Part shown: positions 1-9,893 of the stretch, one piece after another
Layout: every line of letters begins with the position of its first letter
Numbering within the stretch: the first letter of the stretch is position 1
From: Chrysomallon squamiferum
Lineage: Eukaryota; Mollusca; Gastropoda; Neomphalida; Peltospiridae
Direction: 5' to 3'
DNA length: 40,000 bases
Assembly (NCBI GenBank): GCA_012295275.1
Contig: CM022670.1
Span: 12,587,083 to 12,627,082 of the forward strand
Translations under genes and position numbers: made by a program
Notes under the pieces: model-generated
Databases searched by the model: none
What the model saw: only the letters and a program-made list of their open reading frames with translations
Told to the model about the DNA's origin: nothing

Positions 1-1315
1 TTCGTTTTTTTTTTTTTTTTTCCCCTACTATCCCACCCCCTGTCAGCACGAGCTGAGGCGAACGTGTGTTTTGATTCGGCGTTCACTGCACGGTGTTAGT
101 GACGTCACAACCATGTGATATATTTTACCTGTATAGCGACAGTGGCAAGATATTCAGTCACATTGGCAACCTTCATCAAAGAACGATGGAGTACAATTCG
201 ATGTGGCCTGGGACAGAGATTAGTAAGTACGTTTTTTTCTTATACTATGTTAGCATTAGTGTTCTTTTTTTTATTATTCTCTCTCTGTTACTCAGTATTA
301 AGATACATTTTCAACCGTAGTTATATCATCAAATAGCAGACACTGTGTTTCGAATCTGTAATTAGTCATATGACTCGATGAATAGAGATAAGTAATCTAA
401 ACGCCCTTATGATAATACCATATGGTATAGTATTTCGCAATACTATGGTATGCTGGGCAAATTCATCCATATGTTGGACAGACAAACCACTTGCTCGGAA
501 TTCAGACATGTAGACAGTCAAACCAGTTCAACGGTTTAGGGCTGAAAGACAAACTGATAACCTGAAATAGCTTAAGTCTTAAGATGGTCGTGAGATTTTC
601 GACAGAAATACAACAGAGATCCATTATAATATATTTATCGACGGGTTTTTGGAAGCTAGTATCAGTGACGTTCGGTTATTTTTTTTTTGTATTTTTTTAA
701 TACAAAAACCAGAAGAAGCATATGGCGCGAAACTGCAAAATCGATACTGCTATCTCATCAACTGATGCTGCTTTCAGCATTGCGACTTTATTTGGAACAA
801 AGATTGCTGTTTGCGTGAGTGATGTGTATATGTGTTAGGAATACAAATCAAAGCTTGAGAAGATTTGGTTATTTTGACGGGTTTCGCGATAGTGGAACAG
901 TTCTGTTTTTTACGTGTTCGTTGTCGTCGAAACCTGCCTTAAATAACGGCCTTATCGACAGAGGAGAAACATCAGCTCACGTCGCTTAACCAGAACTGTA
1001 ATTTCGTCTTTTTGAGATCATCATCGTGATCACGATGGGGGAAAAAAAAATGGAGAAAAACAGCTAATTTAAGAACCTCGCGCAGTCATTATGGGTGAGT
1101 ATGAAGACACAATTCATGGCAACGTGGCTGACATTAATGAATTTTGACACAGTCTTCGCGAAGGTGCTGATTTACAGCAAAACATTTCCCACAGAAAATA
1201 AAGACTGATAGTTTATGGATAAGACCTGTTGCATTGATTTTGTTTAACTGTTGTCACTCCTTTTGTATTCTGTGAATTAATTAGCATTATTTTATTCTTA
1301 ACTGCTGGTATTATT
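1..1315. other. Unique AT-rich sequence, no gene seen
   Basis: Apart from a T run at 6-21 and short A or T runs near 680-700 and 1041-1049, this stretch is not repetitive. The open frames here are under 76 codons and look like chance frames. It holds one complete TGACGTCA palindrome at 100-107 and a palindrome/hairpin pair at 415-451, each listed separately. I see no splice-flanked exon that I would defend. Confidence 0.6.
415..451. repeat. Abutting palindrome and short hairpin
   Basis: Positions 415-428 read ATACCATATGGTAT, a perfect 14-bp palindrome. It overlaps a perfect 8-bp stem, ATAGTATT (427-434) with AATACTAT (439-446), around the loop TCGC. The downstream flank then repeats GGTAT. 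Two overlapping inverted repeats can form alternative foldings. It may be a footprint of a small terminal-inverted-repeat element or simply AT-rich chance. Confidence 0.6.
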
Positions 1316-1601
1316 TACTACTGATAATGATGCAGCTACTAGAGCTACTGCTTCAAATGCTACTACTACCACCACCGTCAAGACTACACCGCCACAACTA
1401 CTATTGCTATTACTGCAACTACAGCTACACCTGTTACTGTTACTGCTGTTTGTAGTCTGTAATAATAATATATAATAATAATAATAATAATAATTTGAAT
1501 GTAATACTCATTCGTATCACTGTCATCATCATTATGGTTATTACTGCAGTTACTACTGCTATTACTACTTCTGCTACTACTACAACTGATGTTGTCGTTT
1601 T

Positions 1602-1635
<34 letters not shown>

Positions 1636-1670
1636 TCCTACTGTTATTATTATTACTATTATTGACGATA
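1316..1670. repeat. Degenerate trinucleotide tract (ACT/GCT/ATT)n
   Basis: The whole stretch keeps an NNT/NNC period of three, with (AAT)n at about 1461-1494 and (ATT)n at about 1602-1633. Intervening units are ACT, GCT and ACC variants. This is a decayed trinucleotide microsatellite. The period-3 structure can mimic coding sequence but the implied peptide is only low-complexity Thr/Tyr/Ala or its frame shifts. Confidence 0.85.
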
Positions 1671-2135
1671 TGCCATTTCGTTAAATGTCGAAACGTTTTT
1701 GGGAATGGAAATATACACGAAATGATTCTTCAGTAATTGCCTACATTTTCAAAATGGCGTCAAATCATTCTTTAACTTCATTCCTTCGTTACAGTTGACA
1801 CCCACCTTCATTTTGTCTCGAATATTCGATTACCCCACACAGCTTTCATGACGTAAAAGTACACAGTGAGTGATATGGATATCTGGACATTTTGAAATGT
1901 GTTCTGCTTCCATCAGAGACATTATTTTCAAGCACGCCTCTGTCTTCGAGAACACGTCAAACGTCTGCGAAATTGCTGAACGTAATTGTATTGTGTAAGT
2001 TCAGTATTAATACAGCGGTCTAGGATCATCTCTATTGATGACTTCCTTTATGTGTCCAGTATAAAAGTGCTTGAACCCTGGCTCGCAGTTAATGGCTCTC
2101 TGAATCGAATTTTTCGATCTGTAGTTTAGTTGGGG
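1671..2135. other. Unique AT-rich sequence, no gene seen
   Basis: No repeat and no open frame worth reporting. TATAAAAG at 2060-2067 is a good TATA-box match, but this word is expected several times by chance in DNA of this composition, and there is no matching initiator at the right distance. Confidence 0.5.
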
Positions 2136-2150
2136 TTTTTTTTTTTTTTT
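2136..2150. repeat. Poly-T run
   Basis: Fifteen consecutive T residues follow four G residues. No 3'-end of a retroposon is recognisable beside it. Confidence 0.9.
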
Positions 2151-2191
2151 GTTACAAGACGTAACGTTGTATTAGTTAAAACGGCTATTCG

Positions 2192-2272
2192 TAAATAATA
2201 ATAAAGAAAACAAAATAACAGATAAAATAATAACAGTAATAATAAATAATAATAATAATAATAATAATAATA

Positions 2273-2314
<42 letters not shown>

Positions 2315-2331
2315 TTTATTTTTATTTACTT
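2192..2331. repeat. (AAT)n then (ATT)n, with perfect palindrome
   Basis: An imperfect AAT/AAAT lead-in is followed by (AAT)n up to the centre AATT at 2272-2275 and then (ATT)n to 2314, ending in a TTTTA run. Positions 2245-2302 form a perfect 58-bp inverted repeat with 29-bp arms and no loop. Such a tract can extrude a cruciform and tends to be unstable. Confidence 0.9.
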
Positions 2332-2560
2332 GTATCGGTGACAGTCTGCGAAATTAATGATAATTTGAAGAAAAAAAACACCCAAACAACAAAACAACAA
2401 CAGCATACACATAAATAAATACATTCCTGAGAAATACACAAAGATACAAAAAAAAAAAATATATATATATTTAAAAAAAAAAATAAGCAAAGAAGCGATA
2501 GTAAAGTATTTAAAGCCATAAATTGTTAATAAAATTTAAAAAAAAACAAAGAAGTACGAC
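2332..2560. repeat. A-rich low-complexity sequence
   Basis: This strand is dominated by A, with A runs at about 2370, 2450, 2475 and 2540 and a short (AT)n at 2459-2470. The minus-strand 65-codon frame over it is mostly Phe, Cys and Val from these runs and is not a gene. Confidence 0.7.
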
Positions 2561-2818
2561 TATAAGGTAGATCAGTTTATTGGTCTCTAGTTCAGTCGTG
2601 TCCTCCACCGTGCAACAGATGTTAGTTGTGTATAGAACGTTAAATGCTATTGATTGTTATAAAACAACCACGTTAATCACTTGTAGGTATAATTATTGCT
2701 ATTTTTACACGCAATCTGTTTCACACAATCATTAATTTAATAGATATTCTACTTCATGTTTTCGCCGTGTCACATATGTTCCGCGTTTTTACTTATTTCT
2801 GTTACGTTTTCGTTGGTA

Positions 2819-2820
<2 letters not shown>

Positions 2821-2903
<83 letters not shown>
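2821..2903. repeat. (TC)n microsatellite
   Basis: About 41 uninterrupted TC dinucleotides, a homopurine/homopyrimidine mirror repeat able to form triplex (H-DNA). A frame crossing it reads Ser-Leu repeats and is an artefact. Confidence 0.97.
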
Positions 2904-2905
<2 letters not shown>

Positions 2906-3039
2906 TTCGTTATCTGTCTGTGAATGTATATATCCGTCTCTCTTTGTCTTGTCTCTCTTTCTCTCTTGTGTCTTTCTCCAACTCTCTCTGAATATATCGC
3001 TATATCTCTGTACGTCTCTTTTTCTTGTGTCTTTCTCTA

Positions 3040-3087
<48 letters not shown>

Positions 3088-3120
3088 AATGTGCCTATCT
3101 CTCATTCTTTCTATTTCCTT
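2904..3120. repeat. Degenerate TC-rich tract with second (TC)n
   Basis: Pyrimidine-rich sequence continues from the main (TC)n. A clean second (TC)n lies at 3046-3084. In between, a unit containing TCTTGTGTCTTTCTC occurs at about 2963 and again at about 3022, so there is a two-copy imperfect duplication of period near 59 bp. Confidence 0.85.
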
Positions 3121-3289
3121 CTGATTATTTGTCCACTTAATATTATTAAAAAAAAAAAAAATATCTAATAGAAGTAGATTTAACAGATATCTTCTTTTTT
3201 TCTTTTTTGTCACATAATTTGTTCAGCCGTTGATAAATCAGTTTTTACAATTTTAATATGAGCATCCATACTGAATATTTATAACAATC

Positions 3290-3430
3290 ATTTTTTTATT
3301 TTTTGACAGTCGTGAAACACGTGTTACTGACAGAATAAATAATATAATGAAGAACATTAAACTGTTTGCTCCCATATTCGTCCTAAAAAACTAATTAAGT
3401 AATAAATCTCTAAATGTTTTTTTGTTAATC
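3290..3430 (+). repeat. Dispersed repeat, copy A
   Basis: This stretch shares an ordered series of short matches with 5490-5620: AAACACGTG, then GACA followed by ATAAATAATA, then TGAAG, then AATTAAGTAATAAAT, then a T-rich end. Order and spacing are kept at lower overall identity, as expected of two old copies of one interspersed element. No terminal repeats or coding part are visible, so its class is unknown. Confidence 0.5.
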
Positions 3431-3660
3431 GTATTTAAACGAAAGACAAGGAAATAAATCAATAAATAAATAAGAAAGGCAAATAGAAAAAAAAAAATGT
3501 TACGAAGGAAGAAATGATAGAAAGAAAGAAAATGAGAAAATCAGAGAAATATGATTAATGAACAAAATAAAGGATAGAAACAGAAAAAATAATTATAAAA
3601 CGAAATTTAAAAATATTTAAAACAAAACAACGTAGAGACATATGTAGATACGTACACAAC
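3431..3660. repeat. Purine-rich A/G sequence
   Basis: A-rich sequence with GAAA and AAAT units. The section at about 3485-3585 (AAAAATGTTACGA, then GAAAGAAAGAAAATGAGAA, then AGAAATATGA) resembles 16329-16435, so it may be the tail of an interspersed repeat rather than only decayed microsatellite. Confidence 0.5.
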
Positions 3661-3673
3661 ACACAGATATTAA

Positions 3674-3681
3674 AACACACA

Positions 3682-3719
<38 letters not shown>

Positions 3720-3747
3720 CACACATTCTCATATATACATATATACT
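3674..3747. repeat. (CA)n microsatellite with TA/CATA tail
   Basis: A clean (CA)n ends at 3717 and passes into a short CATATATACATATATAC tail. Alternating purine-pyrimidine sequence like this can adopt Z-DNA. Confidence 0.95.
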
Positions 3748-3844
3748 CAAAAATCAATTTGGGTAGAAATGAATAAGTGACTGATCTTCTAATAGAGACT
3801 ATTAACCAAATGTTCTGTGTTTGATCTAATAGAAACTGAATAGT

Positions 3845-4483
3845 TCACTAACTATGTAAAAACTAGATAATTCAGTAATCACTTTTGTAAATACTAAATT
3901 ATTCATCACTTAATATTATCTTACTACGTGAAGATCAGTACTTCATCAAGTTATAGCAGTTAACTATGCGAAGTTCAGTAATTCACAGCGTAATGCTATT
4001 TAACTATGAAAAGATTTGTAATTCACCACATTATAATATTTAACTACGTGAAAATCAGTAATTCATCAAGTAATAATATTTAAATATGTGAAGATCAGTA
4101 ATTCATCAAGTAATAATATTTAAATATGTCAAGATAAGTAATTTATCACGTAATAATATATATCTATGTGAAAATCAGTAATTCATCACGTAATAATATT
4201 TAACTATGAAGATCAGTTGTTCATCACGTATTTGTATTTTACTATGTGAAGATCAGTAATTCATCACGTAATAATATTTAAATATGTGAAGATCAGTAAT
4301 TCATCACGTAATGGTATTTTACCACGTGAATATCATTATTTCATAACGTAATAGTATTTCACTACGTGAAGATCTGTTGTTCATCACCTAATAGTATTTC
4401 ACTACGTGAAGATCAGTTGTTCATCACGTAATAGTATTTAATTACGTTAAGATCAGTAATTTACTGCGCAAAGACAAAAAAAT
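3845..4483 (+). repeat. 40-bp minisatellite, about 15 copies
   Basis: Units begin with TATGTGAAGATCAGTAATTC and continue TCATCACGTAATAATATTTAAC. Unit starts can be read at 3925, 3965, 4005, 4045, 4085, 4125, 4165, 4205, 4243, 4283, 4323, 4363, 4403 and 4443, so the period is exactly 40 except for one 38-bp unit that lost two bases. Copies before 3925 and after 4470 are more decayed. There is no long open frame through it. The sharp register and about 10-20 percent divergence indicate an established tandem array, not a microsatellite. Confidence 0.95.
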
Positions 4484-4900
4484 CAGTGTTGTAAATAGCT
4501 AATTAACGATCAATTCGTGTGCTACTCGCAAAGTTAATCTTCTGAAAAGAAAAAACAAAATGCTCTCATCTGTTCTAGCTGTTTCGGTTTAATGTTCTTA
4601 TCGGGACTTTGTAACGTATACTGTCCAGTAATGTCTTATTAATTTTTGTTTACAATGAAGCCACGATAGCAGGATTTCTAAACAGATATATTTAAATAGA
4701 TATATATTAGGATACAGACTTGCCATTTGTCAGTCCAGTATAAGTTTATGAATCCATTTTAGAAACAACAACATCGATGCATTAGTAAAAATATGTATTT
4801 GAGCTTGTCAAACTATTAGAACGTCGAAGGGGCTATGTTGATATCTGTTCATTTCTTTACACACAGTTTAAAAATGCATTAATCTGTGAAGTATTCTCAC
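4484..4900. other. Unique AT-rich sequence
   Basis: No repeat, RNA gene or convincing frame was seen between the minisatellite and the next trinucleotide tract. Confidence 0.6.
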
Positions 4901-5310
4901 AATAATAATAATAATAATAATAACAACAACAACAACAACATCAACAAGAACAACAACAATAACAGGAATAATAATAATATGAATAACATAAGCTAATGAT
5001 AATTATAACAGTATAATAATAACTTTAGCAGTAACAATGTTAGAAGTAATAGTAATAGTTGTAGCAGTAGAAGGATAGTGATAGATGATATAATAGCAGT
5101 AGCAGCAGTAGTAGTATAAGTAATAATAATAATAATAGTACAGTACAGTATAGTATAGTATACTATAGTATAGTAGTAGAAGTAGTTGTTATTCTGGCAG
5201 CAAAAGTTACTAGTAGTCGTAATGGCAGTGGTAGTTGTGATCATGACGATGAAGTAGTCAAATAAATATTTTGTATTGATCACAACAACAACAACGACAA
5301 AAGGACTGTT
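4901..5310. repeat. Degenerate trinucleotide tract (AAT/AAC/TAG)n
   Basis: Starts as clean (AAT)n at 4901-4922, passes through (AAC)n, then decays to TAG/TAA/CAG units. At 5131-5177 a pentamer-like TATAG stretch contains the 14-bp palindrome TATAGTATACTATA (5154-5167). A minus-strand 117-codon frame here is Tyr/Leu/Thr low-complexity sequence and is not a gene. Confidence 0.85.
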
Positions 5311-5489
5311 TTGATGTATGTCTGACTGAATTTGTGCTGCACACAATTTAACGTTAAAAATGTTTTAATCTCTGAATTATTCTCACCATTACTGCAGCAG
5401 AACCGCCCAGTGACAAAACTAATTTAGCAGAGGAAACCGATTTAAATGATCTTCAATAATCGGATACTTTATTTTGAACTGACGAAAAA

Positions 5490-5660
5490 AAAAAAAAAAA
5501 TGGCACGCGTCAAACACGTGACAAATTAATTTTCTATTGATCTGTGCAGGGTGACATAAATAATACATCCGCCTTTATGAAGTAATTAAGTAATAAATTT
5601 TGAAAAGGTATTTTTGTGTTTCATCTGACAAGATTAATTTTCTGATATCTTTGTCGACTG
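5490..5660 (+). repeat. Dispersed repeat, copy B
   Basis: Same orientation as copy A at 3290-3430 and about 2.2 kb downstream. It keeps CAAACACGTGACA, then GACATAAATAATA, then AAGTAATTAAGTAATAAAT, then the T-rich segment. Its downstream flank becomes purine-rich before the (GATA)n block, as copy A's flank also does, so the element could include a purine-rich tail. Confidence 0.5.
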
Positions 5661-5689
5661 GAAAAAGAGAAAAAGAAAGAAATGAAGAG

Positions 5690-5718
5690 AGATAAATAGA
5701 TAGATAGATAGATAGATG

Positions 5719-5811
<93 letters not shown>

Positions 5812-5951
5812 CCAGGTAGGTAAGTAGGTAGGTAGGTAGGTAGGTAGGTAGGTAGATATATATATAGATAGATGGATAGATAGATAGATAGATACATAGA
5901 TAGATAGATAGACAGAAAGACAGACAGATAAATAGATTAGATAAACAGATG
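5690..5951. repeat. Compound (GATA)n-(GGTA)n-(GATA)n
   Basis: A long (TAGA)n runs to 5810, then (GGTA)n at about 5815-5854, then TATATA and another (TAGA)n to about 5912, ending in CAGA-like units. Minus-strand frames read Tyr-Leu-Ser-Ile and Tyr-Leu-Pro-Thr repeats and are artefacts. Confidence 0.97.
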
Positions 5952-6582
5952 GCGACACAGAAAGAGAAAAATGGTGGAAAGGGGTGTAGTTGAAGAGTGA
6001 CTGGGATAAACAGAAAGAGAGATCGATGGTGAAGGAAAAGATGGCGAAACAGAGTCGCAGAGAAATAAAAGAATTACAATAATCGTATAATCACAATAAA
6101 CAAAAAAATCGAATAAAAACAGCTTAACTACGTTTATACGACATTCTTTCCTTCTTTTTCTTTTTTCTTTATTTTCTTTTTTTTCTTTTTTTTTTTTGGA
6201 TATCTATATTCAGTCTGCGCAAATAAAAATTCATTTCCGTCGGACAGTTTTTAACGACAGAGGGATTTCTAAATGGGCCGGAATTAATTGCAAAGAACCA
6301 GAAAACGTATCGCCAAACGGAAAGAAAGCGAATGACAGATTTTCAAGAAAAACTCTGTGACGTCATTAACCTCTAAATGATATAGAATTCGAACTGAATA
6401 AACCGAAATGCTGTTGAACACGTGATTAGTTAATTCGATATCGATTTAGACAGTGCGATAAAGCGATTAGTTGGGAAGTACTGTAATTATAAATGCGTTA
6501 AGGTCGCCATGGTTGTGTCTGGCCTGTCTGTGTATTAGATGACAACACGGCATATACCGTTCTGCAAAACGACACACACAGA
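5952..6582. other. Unique sequence with a pyrimidine tract
   Basis: A T/C-rich tract lies at about 6144-6197. The rest is unique with no credible frame. A full TGACGTCA lies at 6358-6365 and CACGTG at 6419-6424. Confidence 0.6.
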
Positions 6583-6880
6583 GTTGTTGTTATTATTATT
6601 ATTATTATTATTACTACTACTACACTTGTAATAGTGTAGAAATAGCCGAAACAACTGCATTAGTAAAACTAATGATGCTAACAGGAGTGTTAATAATAGT
6701 TCTGTTGGTACAGATCATCATCAGCAACAACATCAGCAGCAGCAGTAGCAGTAGTAGGTGTTGTTGTAAAAACAGTTATATCAAAGCATAAGTAATAGTT
6801 GTTGTTGTTGTTGCAGCAGTTGCAGAAGTAATAGCAGAAACGTGGATACAACAGTAGTAGTAGCTGAAGTAGGAGTTGTA
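6583..6880. repeat. Degenerate trinucleotide tract (TTA/CAG/GTT/GTA)n
   Basis: (TTA)n at about 6590-6612 is followed by ACT units, then unique sequence, then CAG/CAT units at 6717-6760, GTT units near 6800 and GTA units near 6850. This is decayed trinucleotide sequence. Confidence 0.75.
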
Positions 6881-7208
6881 TTGATATTATTTATCATTTA
6901 TAAATTTTTAGATATGGATAAATGAATACAATGTAATGTATTTTATTTATTAAAAGCCAAAAAGCTGGTACTTACAAGGGATTTAACTGAATTTTATTTA
7001 TTTTCCGTGTCGTTTATGCATTGATATATTACATGTATTCGAGAATAAAATGAATAGGTGGACGGACACACATATTACTGCGAGGTGTAAAGAGTAGACA
7101 ACCGAAGCGTAATATGCTAAAGACCGATAACTCTGTTTATGATCTTGACGTACCTCTGACGAAACGAAGAAATAAGGTAAATACATATGACACACTTCCA
7201 AGTCACTG

Positions 7209-7255
7209 TTTTATTTTTATTTATTTATTTTTATTTTATTTTATTTTTTAATAAT
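7209..7255. repeat. (TTTA)n-like T/A tract
   Basis: A mix of TTTTA and TTTA units directly upstream of the (GTA)n block. Confidence 0.85.
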
Positions 7256-7268
7256 TACAGGATAAGAT

Positions 7269-7302
7269 AATAGTAGTGGTAGTAGTGGTAGTAGTAGTAG
7301 TT

Positions 7303-7352
<50 letters not shown>

Positions 7353-7514
7353 TGTAGTAGTATTAGTAGTAGTAGTTATAGTAGGAGTATTATTTGTAGT
7401 TGTAGTAGTTGTAGCTGTAGTAGTAGTAGTTGTTGTAGTAGTAGTAATAGGCGTAGTAGTAGTTGTTGTTGTAGTAGTAGTAGTAGTGGTGGTGGTGGTG
7501 GTGGCAGTGCTGGT
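7269..7514. repeat. (GTA)n/(GTT)n/(GGT)n trinucleotide block
   Basis: About 245 bp of GTA, GTT and GTG units with a clean (GGT)n section at about 7488-7503 that could form a two-tetrad G-quadruplex. One frame reads as nearly pure poly-valine for over 70 codons. That reflects the GTN units and is not a protein. Confidence 0.95.
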
Positions 7515-7594
7515 GGTAATATCTATAATAACAGTAGGAGTAGAAACAGCATCAGTATTAATATTTGTACAAGTAGTAGTAATAGAAATTTCCT

Positions 7595-7640
7595 TTTTTA
7601 TTTATTTTTTTTATTATTATTATTATTTTTTGTTTTATTC
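7595..7640. repeat. T-rich tract with (TTA)n
   Basis: T runs flank a short (TTA)n at about 7612-7627. Confidence 0.85.
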
Positions 7641-7838
7641 AGTAATTAAGTTACGATTTAAATTTTAAAATTTCATTGTCATTAATTTAAATTTATATAT
7701 AATATTGTGTTCGGTTAATCATTATTTGATTTTTAATATATTCATTAAAAATTTCTGTCATCGAATGCTGTTGCGCAATCTACTAAAATTTTATTTTCTC
7801 CGTTTAAATTAGGTTTCATAATTTATTTTATTATGCCT

Positions 7839-7905
7839 GATAGTAGCAATAGTAGTAGTAATAGTACTACTACTAATAATAATAATAATAATAATAATAA
7901 TTAAT
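7839..7905. repeat. (TAG)n hairpin passing into (AAT)n
   Basis: TAGTAGTAGTA (7850-7860) pairs perfectly with TACTACTACTA (7865-7875) around a 4-nt loop, then (AAT)n continues to about 7902. The (AAT)n can also pair with the (ATT)n at 7957-7996. Confidence 0.9.
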
Positions 7906-7954
7906 TATGATTTTACATTTTTATTTCAACAATCGGATTTTTATCAGTTCTCTA

Positions 7955-7956
<2 letters not shown>

Positions 7957-8010
<54 letters not shown>

Positions 8011-8052
8011 TTTATTTATCTATTTATTTATTTACTTGTTTGTTTATTTATT
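7957..8052. repeat. (TTA)n then (TTTA)n
   Basis: (TTA)n to 7996 changes to (TTTA)n to about 8033 with a few C or G substitutions. The Ile/Tyr-Leu-Phe-Ile frame through it is an artefact. Confidence 0.95.
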
Positions 8053-8520
8053 CTCTTTTAATTTTTTATCAATTATTAAGTGTTTTATAAAAACAAGTTA
8101 CGTTTTATTATTTTACATTCTCTATTTAGTAAATCTATATTCCATATTTTATATAAATAAGCGAAATAAATTTTATTTAGATTTCTGATTTTTATATCGC
8201 TAAATATTGTTTAAATTATTTTGTGATTGATACAGCCAGATAATCTATATATCAGATTTAATATTACCCGGTTACTGAATTTTGTTTTTAGATTTGATAT
8301 CACATCAATTAATTCATCCATTTATGAATATCACTCTTCAAAATCAAATTACGATATTTTCACATCACAAATGTTCCAACCTCACCACATCAATACTTCA
8401 ATAAATAAATAAATAATCAAATATCTTTTTTACACGCCTATTATGGGCTTATTCTTTAATATGCAATATCCTGATATGGAATATGATCAAAAAGGAGAGA
8501 AAAAAAAGAAGAAAAATTTC
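8053..8520. other. AT-rich unique sequence, no gene seen
   Basis: High A+T with TATTTA-type words. The 61-codon plus-strand frame at 8227-8412 looks like chance. Confidence 0.55.
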
Positions 8521-8708
8521 ATTTCAAGTAACATAACGATGTGTTTAAAATATAGATAATACTTCAGGTAATGTGCCGATGTGTTGAATATAATGATAGG
8601 GTTTCAGATAATATAACAAACTATGTTTAAATCATGGATAAGGTTTCGAGAAATAAAACGTTTTTAAAATATGGATAACTTTTCAAGTAACAACATTACG
8701 ATAATTTT
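8521..8708 (+). repeat. Second tandem array with 40-bp period
   Basis: Four full units and a partial one start at 8521, 8561, 8601, 8643 and 8680. Each carries a TTTCAAGTAAC-like start, a CGATGTGTTTAAA-like middle and a TATGGATAA-like end. Lengths are 40, 40, 42 and 37 bp. Units are more diverged than in the 3.85-4.48 kb array but the period is the same, and TTTAA, TATG, GATA and TTCA words occur in the same order. Confidence 0.8.
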
Positions 8709-9380
8709 ATAGGGGTAACCAACCCTGTTAGAGACGCCGTTTCAGGATTATCAGAAACCTAGCTGAGCTCCCTGCCAAAATTTCTTGCAAATTATTAACC
8801 TGTCCCTTTCCAGAAATGGCTAAGCACGCTTGTCGTGCCCACTGCGAAAAACACCGCGACCAGTTGACACGAAAGATTCATGACGACGATGGTAATGATA
8901 AGCAACATCGGTTTAGATATGTCACATCTGTGATTCGCTCCACGTCACTCGAGAGACAGTTAGTGGTATCTGTTTCTCTTTTGCTAATCAGTAATAATCG
9001 TGATGAACAACATGCCGCGTTGAATTCTGTAGGCGAAAACACAATGATGATGATGAATTGGTATGCTAATTTCAAACTGCTGTTTCTATTAAGTTTTTTA
9101 ATGTGTTTTTTTCTGAGACGAGTAAAATGATACGTTTTACAAAACGCGTGACCCCCCAATATATGTAACATCCCTATAAATTTATTCTCCCAAGCGTGTG
9201 GTCTGTACAAACATTCAGTGAACATATTGTTCATTATCTAGTCGCGATTTGCTAATGCAAATCTCACAGACTGAAATATGTGACGTATTTTCTGTATGCG
9301 TATAATACACAGTATTAAATCTTGAAGATCATCAAAAAAATATGTTTAATATTAGTTTATTGTTAAGGCCTGACCTTTTA
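8709..9380. other. Unique sequence with an exon-like stretch
   Basis: This is among the less repetitive parts of the window. Both strands carry a frame of about 100-118 codons (plus 8816-9130, minus 8878-9234), and at least one must be a shadow. At 8798-8815 a pyrimidine stretch ending in CCAG looks like a splice acceptor. It is followed by AAATGG, a good start-codon context, and then by GGTAATG at 8890, a moderate splice donor. The peptide begins MAKHACRAHCEKHRDQL and is not one I recognise. Exon status is a guess. Confidence 0.2.
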
Positions 9381-9399
9381 TTTTTATTATTATTATTAA

Positions 9400-9441
9400 A
9401 ACACACACACAAACACACTCTCACACACATACACACACACA
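9400..9441. repeat. (CA)n microsatellite, interrupted
   Basis: CA units with AAAC and TCTC interruptions. Part of a His-Thr artefact frame. Confidence 0.93.
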
Positions 9442-9533
9442 AAGAAAACAAACAACAAAAACCCACACCAAGGTTTGTGCACCGAATTATATCATATATT
9501 GTTTATAGATATACAAAATACATATATTATTAA

Positions 9534-9615
9534 TGCATACATCAATACATACATACATTCATACATATATATATATATATATATATACATATAAACATAG
9601 ATGCATACATACATG
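9534..9615. repeat. (CATA)n with (AT)n core
   Basis: CATA units flank a clean (AT)n at about 9564-9587. Confidence 0.92.
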
Positions 9616-9804
9616 TTTAAGTATTTTAGGATATAAATGTAATAATAATAATAAAATTAGATAGAGATAGTCTACAGAAGTAGAAATACAGATAAAACAA
9701 GAATATATATATATATGTGTAATAATAAATAAAAAAAATATCTTTCAATGTTTTATCTGTACATACATAATTTTAAATATATCTATCTTGGCATATTTAG
9801 GCAT

Positions 9805-9893
9805 ATTTGTGTATGTGTGTGTATGTATGTATGTATGTATGTTTTTGTATATATGTATGCATGTATCTGTGTATGTATGTATATATACATATA
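9805..9893. repeat. (TATG)n/(TG)n tract
   Basis: TATG and TG units with TATATA ends. The Cys-Val-Tyr frame is an artefact. Confidence 0.9.

Noticed and set aside
2060-2095. TATAAAAG as a promoter TATA box
   Set aside because: The word is expected several times by chance in this composition, the downstream initiator match is poor, and the next ATG is closed after three codons.
3845-4483. 40-bp array considered as a CRISPR array
   Set aside because: Units are contiguous tandem copies without unique spacers, in animal-type DNA, and no cas genes are near.
5575-5958. 127-codon minus-strand frame with Tyr-Leu-Ser-Ile repeats
   Set aside because: Translation of (GATA)n/(GGTA)n.
7276-7668. 130-codon plus-strand frame, mostly poly-valine
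   Set aside because: Created entirely by (GTA)n/(GTT)n/(GGT)n; no non-repetitive domain.
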